DNA from: Insulibacter thermoxylanivorax
GTDB taxonomy: Bacteria; Bacillota; Bacilli; Paenibacillales; DA-C8
Length of the DNA: 33,512 nt
Direction: 5' to 3'
NCBI RefSeq assembly: GCF_015472005.1
Contig: NZ_BMAQ01000036.1
Span: 1-33,512, forward strand
The notes under the pieces are model-generated. The model saw only the letters and a list, made by a program, of their open reading frames with translations. It ran no database searches and was not told where the DNA came from. Both the position numbers and the translations under genes were made by a program. Positions 30,099 to 33,512 of this stretch are shown one piece after another (position 1 is the stretch's first letter; the number at the start of each line of letters is the position of its first letter).

Positions 30099-32803
30099 AA
30101 TTGTCTGATATAAACTCCCGGTTATCCATAATAAATGAAAAGAAAAAAAAGTTGATGGAAGAAATAAAAACTGATCAATATTTTCTCAATAGATTGAAAA
30201 ATATTGAATTTACGGATCAGGATTATGATATGCCCTCAACTAATATTTCGAAATATGAATTAACAGAGGACTTACCTAATCCAACTAAAGATTTAAAGAG
30301 ATATTTAGAATATAGGGAGCAAGTTAGCGACAAAGCATTTTTTGAAAATATTAAGCATGAACTATCAAAAATATCTAATAGTAACGGGTGCCGCTTTTTC
30401 CCTAAACCCAACGTGAATATTGGGATCATATCAGATGAATTTTTATACAATTCATTTAAAGGAACTGCCAACTTCCATTACATCACTCCTGACAATTATT
30501 TGGATTATAAAGGGAAATTGGATGTTATGTTAATAGTATCGACTTGGGGTGGTTTAGACGAAGAGTGGAGAGGATTAACTTACTCTAAAAACACAAAAGT
30601 TAGAGATGCATTAAAGGACATTATAAAAACATTCCGTAATGACACGAAGATTGTGTTTTATTCAAAGGAAGATCCGGTAAACTACGATATATTTATTGAT
30701 ATAGCCAAGCTTTGTGACTATATCTTAACAACAGAAGAAGCTGTTATTGAGAGATATAAAAAAGATTGCGGTCATGACCGTGTCGGAGTGTTGAGGTTCG
30801 GTGCAAATCCTTTATATCATAACCCTATTGGTATGCGAAATGTAAAGAAAAGACGAGAAGTTCTATTCGCAGGTTCTTGGTATAAAATATATCCAGAGCG
30901 TCAAAAGGATACGCGAATGCTATTTGATGGTGTACTTGAGGCAGGATTTGGTCTTAAAATTATTGATCGGAACTATAATAATAATTCTGACAGATATTTA
31001 TTTCCCAGCGAGTATTTACCTTATATTTCACCATCTGTAACTCATGAAGATTTGCAAAAACTACACAAATGTTTTGATTGGGCAATTAACATTAATACAA
31101 TTAAGTATAGTAATACCATGTTTGCAAATAGAGTATATGAGATGCTTGCTTTAGGGAATATCGTGTTGTCAAATTACAATTCAGGAATAAATGATATATT
31201 TCCTAATGTATTTTTAATTACGGATTCTTCTGAAGTTGGAGAAATTATGAGATCGTTTAATAAGACTGATATATATAAGCATCAAATGGAGGGATTGCGC
31301 AGCGTATTTGGTAGTGAGACGACGTTTCACCGAATATCTGAGTTACTTAATTTTGTGGGAATCCATCATGAATATCCGCGTCGGAAAATTGCTGTTATTG
31401 TTAAAGAGAAAACACCTTCTATATTAGATGCCTTTAACAGACAATCCTATGAAGATAAAATTTTACTTACTGAAGATGAAGTCAATGATGCTCGGATAGA
31501 AGAATTTGATATGGTGACATTTTTTCATAACGATTATTATTATGAAGAATATTATCTGGAAGATTTGATTAACGGTTTTAAATACACGGATTGTGATTAT
31601 ATTACTAGAGACAGTTACTATGAAGGAGAGCATTACCTTCGAGGGATAGAGCATGACTATGTTGAGCATATGAAAAGTAAGTATCGTACGGTATTTTGGC
31701 GGGAGTCATTTGACATAAATGAACTAATTCAGTTAGAAGGAGAAAAATCCATACCAAATGGATACAGCGTAGATCCATTCGAGTTTAATGCTAAAATCCC
31801 CGAAAAAGAAAATGCTACACAAAAATATGATTTATCGGTAATTATAGCAGTTTATAACAATGGAAAACATCTATACAATAAATGCTTTAATAGTTTAAGA
31901 AGGAGCACGATTTTTGAAAGGATGGAAATAATTTTAGTTGACGATGGATCATCAGATCGATTAACTGTAGATATGGTAAATCGACTTGGTCGTCAATTTA
32001 GCAATGTAAAAACTTATTGCTTCCCCAAAGGTGGTAGTGGAAGTGCTTCGAGACCGAGAAATAAAGCTATTGAAATATCTACAGCTCCTTATATCACGTA
32101 TTTGGATCCTGATAATGAAGCAGTTAATGATGGATACGCGAGATTGTTGCGCGAAATTAAATATAATGATCTAGAGATTGTTATGGGCAATATGATTAGA
32201 TTGGACAATTCTAAAGAGCTTTTGTTTGATATTCACAAAGTTATCCAAAAACAGTTTGGTGGAGATATGCTAAGAGATGGGAAGAAATTTTTGATAAATA
32301 CAAATATATCAACACACAGTATTCAAACAATGATTATAAAGAAGGATGTAATTACAAGTAATGCTCTGAAGATGGTAGACAATGCAGCCGGAGAAGACAC
32401 CATATTTTTTCAGGAATTAATAATGAATGCAAGCCGAATAAAAGCGATAGATGTGGTAATTCATTTATATTATGCCGCCGTTTCAGGATCAGTTACTAAC
32501 AGCATATCTAAAAGATTTTTTGAAAAATATTTGATTATTGAAGAGTATCGAATCGAGTTTCTTAAGAGATATGGATTGTTATCTACCTACATGGAAAAAA
32601 GATTTAATTATTATTTTATTAATTGGTATTTGAAGAGACTGCCTCAATTAAATAAAGATGATGTTATCGAAAGTATACGAATCCTCTATAAAATTTTAAT
32701 GATGTACAATCCATATATCACAAAAAGAGATGGATTAATAAAGAAGTTCGAAAAATTATGTAAAAAAGGAGATTATTCTAACATAATTAAGTTAGTTAGC
32801 TAA
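30095..32803 (+). CDS. Two-domain glycosyltransferase (CgeB-like GT plus GT2)
   Basis: A 902-residue protein with a short coiled-coil-like N-terminus. About residues 100-425 resemble CgeB/GT-B-type glycosyltransferases (VLFAGSWYKIYPERQ, then FANRVYEMLALGNIVLSNY as the donor-binding block). Residues 578 to about 800 are a GT2 (GT-A) domain: YDLSVIIAVYNNG, LVDDGSSD (D616-D617), GGSGSASRPRNKAI, and a metal-binding D671-P-D673. The last 100 residues are helical. Such two-catalytic-domain enzymes can build a repeating disaccharide. It overlaps the methyltransferase gene by ATGA and is the last intact gene of the AT-rich operon. Which sugars it uses is unknown. A role as the main chain polymerase is inferred from its size and the methyltransferase next to it. 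Confidence 0.86.
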   Translation: MKLSDINSRLSIINEKKKKLMEEIKTDQYFLNRLKNIEFTDQDYDMPSTNISKYELTEDLPNPTKDLKRYLEYREQVSDKAFFENIKHELSKISNSNGCRFFPKPNVNIGIISDEFLYNSFKGTANFHYITPDNYLDYKGKLDVMLIVSTWGGLDEEWRGLTYSKNTKVRDALKDIIKTFRNDTKIVFYSKEDPVNYDIFIDIAKLCDYILTTEEAVIERYKKDCGHDRVGVLRFGANPLYHNPIGMRNVKKRREVLFAGSWYKIYPERQKDTRMLFDGVLEAGFGLKIIDRNYNNNSDRYLFPSEYLPYISPSVTHEDLQKLHKCFDWAININTIKYSNTMFANRVYEMLALGNIVLSNYNSGINDIFPNVFLITDSSEVGEIMRSFNKTDIYKHQMEGLRSVFGSETTFHRISELLNFVGIHHEYPRRKIAVIVKEKTPSILDAFNRQSYEDKILLTEDEVNDARIEEFDMVTFFHNDYYYEEYYLEDLINGFKYTDCDYITRDSYYEGEHYLRGIEHDYVEHMKSKYRTVFWRESFDINELIQLEGEKSIPNGYSVDPFEFNAKIPEKENATQKYDLSVIIAVYNNGKHLYNKCFNSLRRSTIFERMEIILVDDGSSDRLTVDMVNRLGRQFSNVKTYCFPKGGSGSASRPRNKAIEISTAPYITYLDPDNEAVNDGYARLLREIKYNDLEIVMGNMIRLDNSKELLFDIHKVIQKQFGGDMLRDGKKFLINTNISTHSIQTMIIKKDVITSNALKMVDNAAGEDTIFFQELIMNASRIKAIDVVIHLYYAAVSGSVTNSISKRFFEKYLIIEEYRIEFLKRYGLLSTYMEKRFNYYFINWYLKRLPQLNKDDVIESIRILYKILMMYNPYITKRDGLIKKFEKLCKKGDYSNIIKLVS

Positions 32804-32900
32804 TATATTCACCTATTTATGTGAAGAGAAAGAAAATAATATTGAATCCAAACTCCTTATTGTAATGGTAGGAATTTGAAAGTTGATGTGGAATTACGGT
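32804..32900. other. Short AT-rich intergenic stretch after the glycan operon
   Basis: No hairpin terminator with a T tract is visible between the last operon gene and the following ORF. The region is AT-rich and leads into a run of nine G. Confidence 0.4.
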
Positions 32901-32916
32901 GGGGGGGGGATATTTG

Positions 32917-33192
32917 ATGGTGGGAAAATTGCCTAGGTACGAATATATATTTAATGATCTTGATGTCTCTATACTACCTATTGACAATCCTTGTATAGTG
33001 ACAATTAAAAAGGATGGCGTACTATTCGATTTTCTTATTAGATTAAAGCCGTTTTCAAAAAAATTATTGGTTTTTGGTTCGGGCGCATATGACCCTAGAA
33101 AAATGTCCCCCCCCATTTTCCAAAGGCATACATGGATCAATTATTTTGAAGAATCTATTATCCCGAATTACGAAAATGCATATCATCAATGA
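32917..33192 (+). CDS. Short ORF, probably a truncated surface-polysaccharide gene
   Basis: A 92-codon reading frame with the same AT-rich character as the operon before it. The ATG at 32917 has a run of nine G (32901-32909) seven bases upstream as its only possible ribosome site. The protein reads like the N-terminal part of a larger cytoplasmic protein: strands LDVSILP, CIVTIKKDG and LLVFGSGAYDP, then PPIFQRHTW. The last phrase recalls XcbB/CpsF-type capsule proteins, in which a longer chain follows; this is a weak resemblance from memory. The frame stops at 33192, just where base composition changes, and no continuation was found in the other two frames. It also contains a run of eight C (33107-33114). 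Truncation by rearrangement, a sequencing error in the homopolymers, or a true small protein are all possible. Confidence 0.45.
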   Translation: MVGKLPRYEYIFNDLDVSILPIDNPCIVTIKKDGVLFDFLIRLKPFSKKLLVFGSGAYDPRKMSPPIFQRHTWINYFEESIIPNYENAYHQ

Positions 33193-33512
33193 ATCGGAAC
33201 ACGCGACAACTGGAAATGAATTGATGTGATGGAAAGTGAATTTGTGAACCATTTTTGGATATACGATCCCCCTCCCCACAGAACGCGGGCTGAACTGTTT
33301 CCATGTCATTTTTTGGTGCTTCTCACGTGATTTGTGCCACCCGGGTCCCCATACGTTTCCAGACGTGTTGTTTGTTGAAGCTTTCGGCGATTCTCAAAAT
33401 TACTTGCCGACTGTGACTGACGATTACGCCGGCAACGCGAAAAAACTCTTGTCGGAACCGAGTGATCGTGTACCGACGATCTACCGGCTCGCAGCAATCC
33501 GCTTTGAACCGT
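33193..33512. other. Terminal segment of different base composition
   Basis: The composition moves from strongly AT-rich to roughly balanced. One plus-strand frame is open from about 33250 to the window end (ending LLSEPSDRVPTIYRLAA and a few more residues), without a clear start codon or ribosome site; early residues look non-protein-like (Cys/His/Pro-rich), the last 50 more so. A 63-codon minus-strand frame (33497-33306) overlaps it. I cannot assign either. Confidence 0.35.

Noticed and set aside
33306-33497. 63-codon minus-strand frame at the right edge
   Set aside because: It has no ribosome site or recognisable motif and overlaps an equally weak plus-strand frame.

Overview
The window looks like chromosome of a Gram-positive, S-layer-bearing Bacillota, most likely Paenibacillaceae. 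The support is combined: an ECF sigma/zinc-finger anti-sigma pair, MurJ, TagO, TagA and CsaB next to each other, two secreted proteins with S-layer homology (SLH) domains, and strong AGGAGG-type ribosome binding sites. No rRNA, tRNA, CRISPR array, transposase or integrase was seen.

Layout. (1) 131-3448, minus strand: an operon of ECF sigma factor, anti-sigma factor, a protein with three TM2-like repeats and a LiaF-like membrane protein, ending in a clear terminator at 131-167. (2) 3629-9193, plus strand: small multidrug-resistance-type membrane protein, MurJ flippase, a glycosyltransferase-CsaB (pyruvyl transferase) fusion, and TagA. (3) 9615-13486: TagO, then an MBOAT O-acyltransferase with its SGNH partner. 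(4) 13807-23472: a 1280-residue protein with three C-terminal SLH domains, the probable S-layer protein (N-terminal SLH-like domains, multi-promoter leader), and a secreted protein built of five repeats of about 128 residues. (5) 23670-32803: a tightly packed, AT-rich operon of ABC-2 polysaccharide exporter (Wzm/Wzt type), two GT4 glycosyltransferases, UDP-ManNAc dehydrogenase, a methyltransferase with a coiled-coil tail, and a two-domain glycosyltransferase. (6) 32804-33512: an apparently truncated ORF with poly-G and poly-C tracts, then a stretch of different composition running off the window.

How the genes fit together (inference from family knowledge): TagO and TagA start a lipid-linked secondary cell wall polymer (SCWP). 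The GT4-CsaB fusion would add and pyruvylate ManNAc units, and pyruvylated SCWP is the ligand of SLH domains. MBOAT plus SGNH would O-acylate a wall polymer outside the cell. The two SLH proteins would dock on that polymer. The AT-rich ABC-exporter operon would make and export a uronic-acid-containing glycan, either the SCWP itself or an S-layer glycan. The window is therefore best read as a cell-surface and S-layer assembly island.

Base composition falls in steps, by eye, from clearly GC-rich (1-13.5 kb) through intermediate (S-layer region) to clearly AT-rich (23.6-32.8 kb). The GC-rich half carries an unusual number of short tandem repeats, some inside genes: 11 bp at 210-308, 15 bp at 993-1142, 27 bp at 2349-2402, 12 bp at 7601-7732 and 16 bp at 9279-9310.
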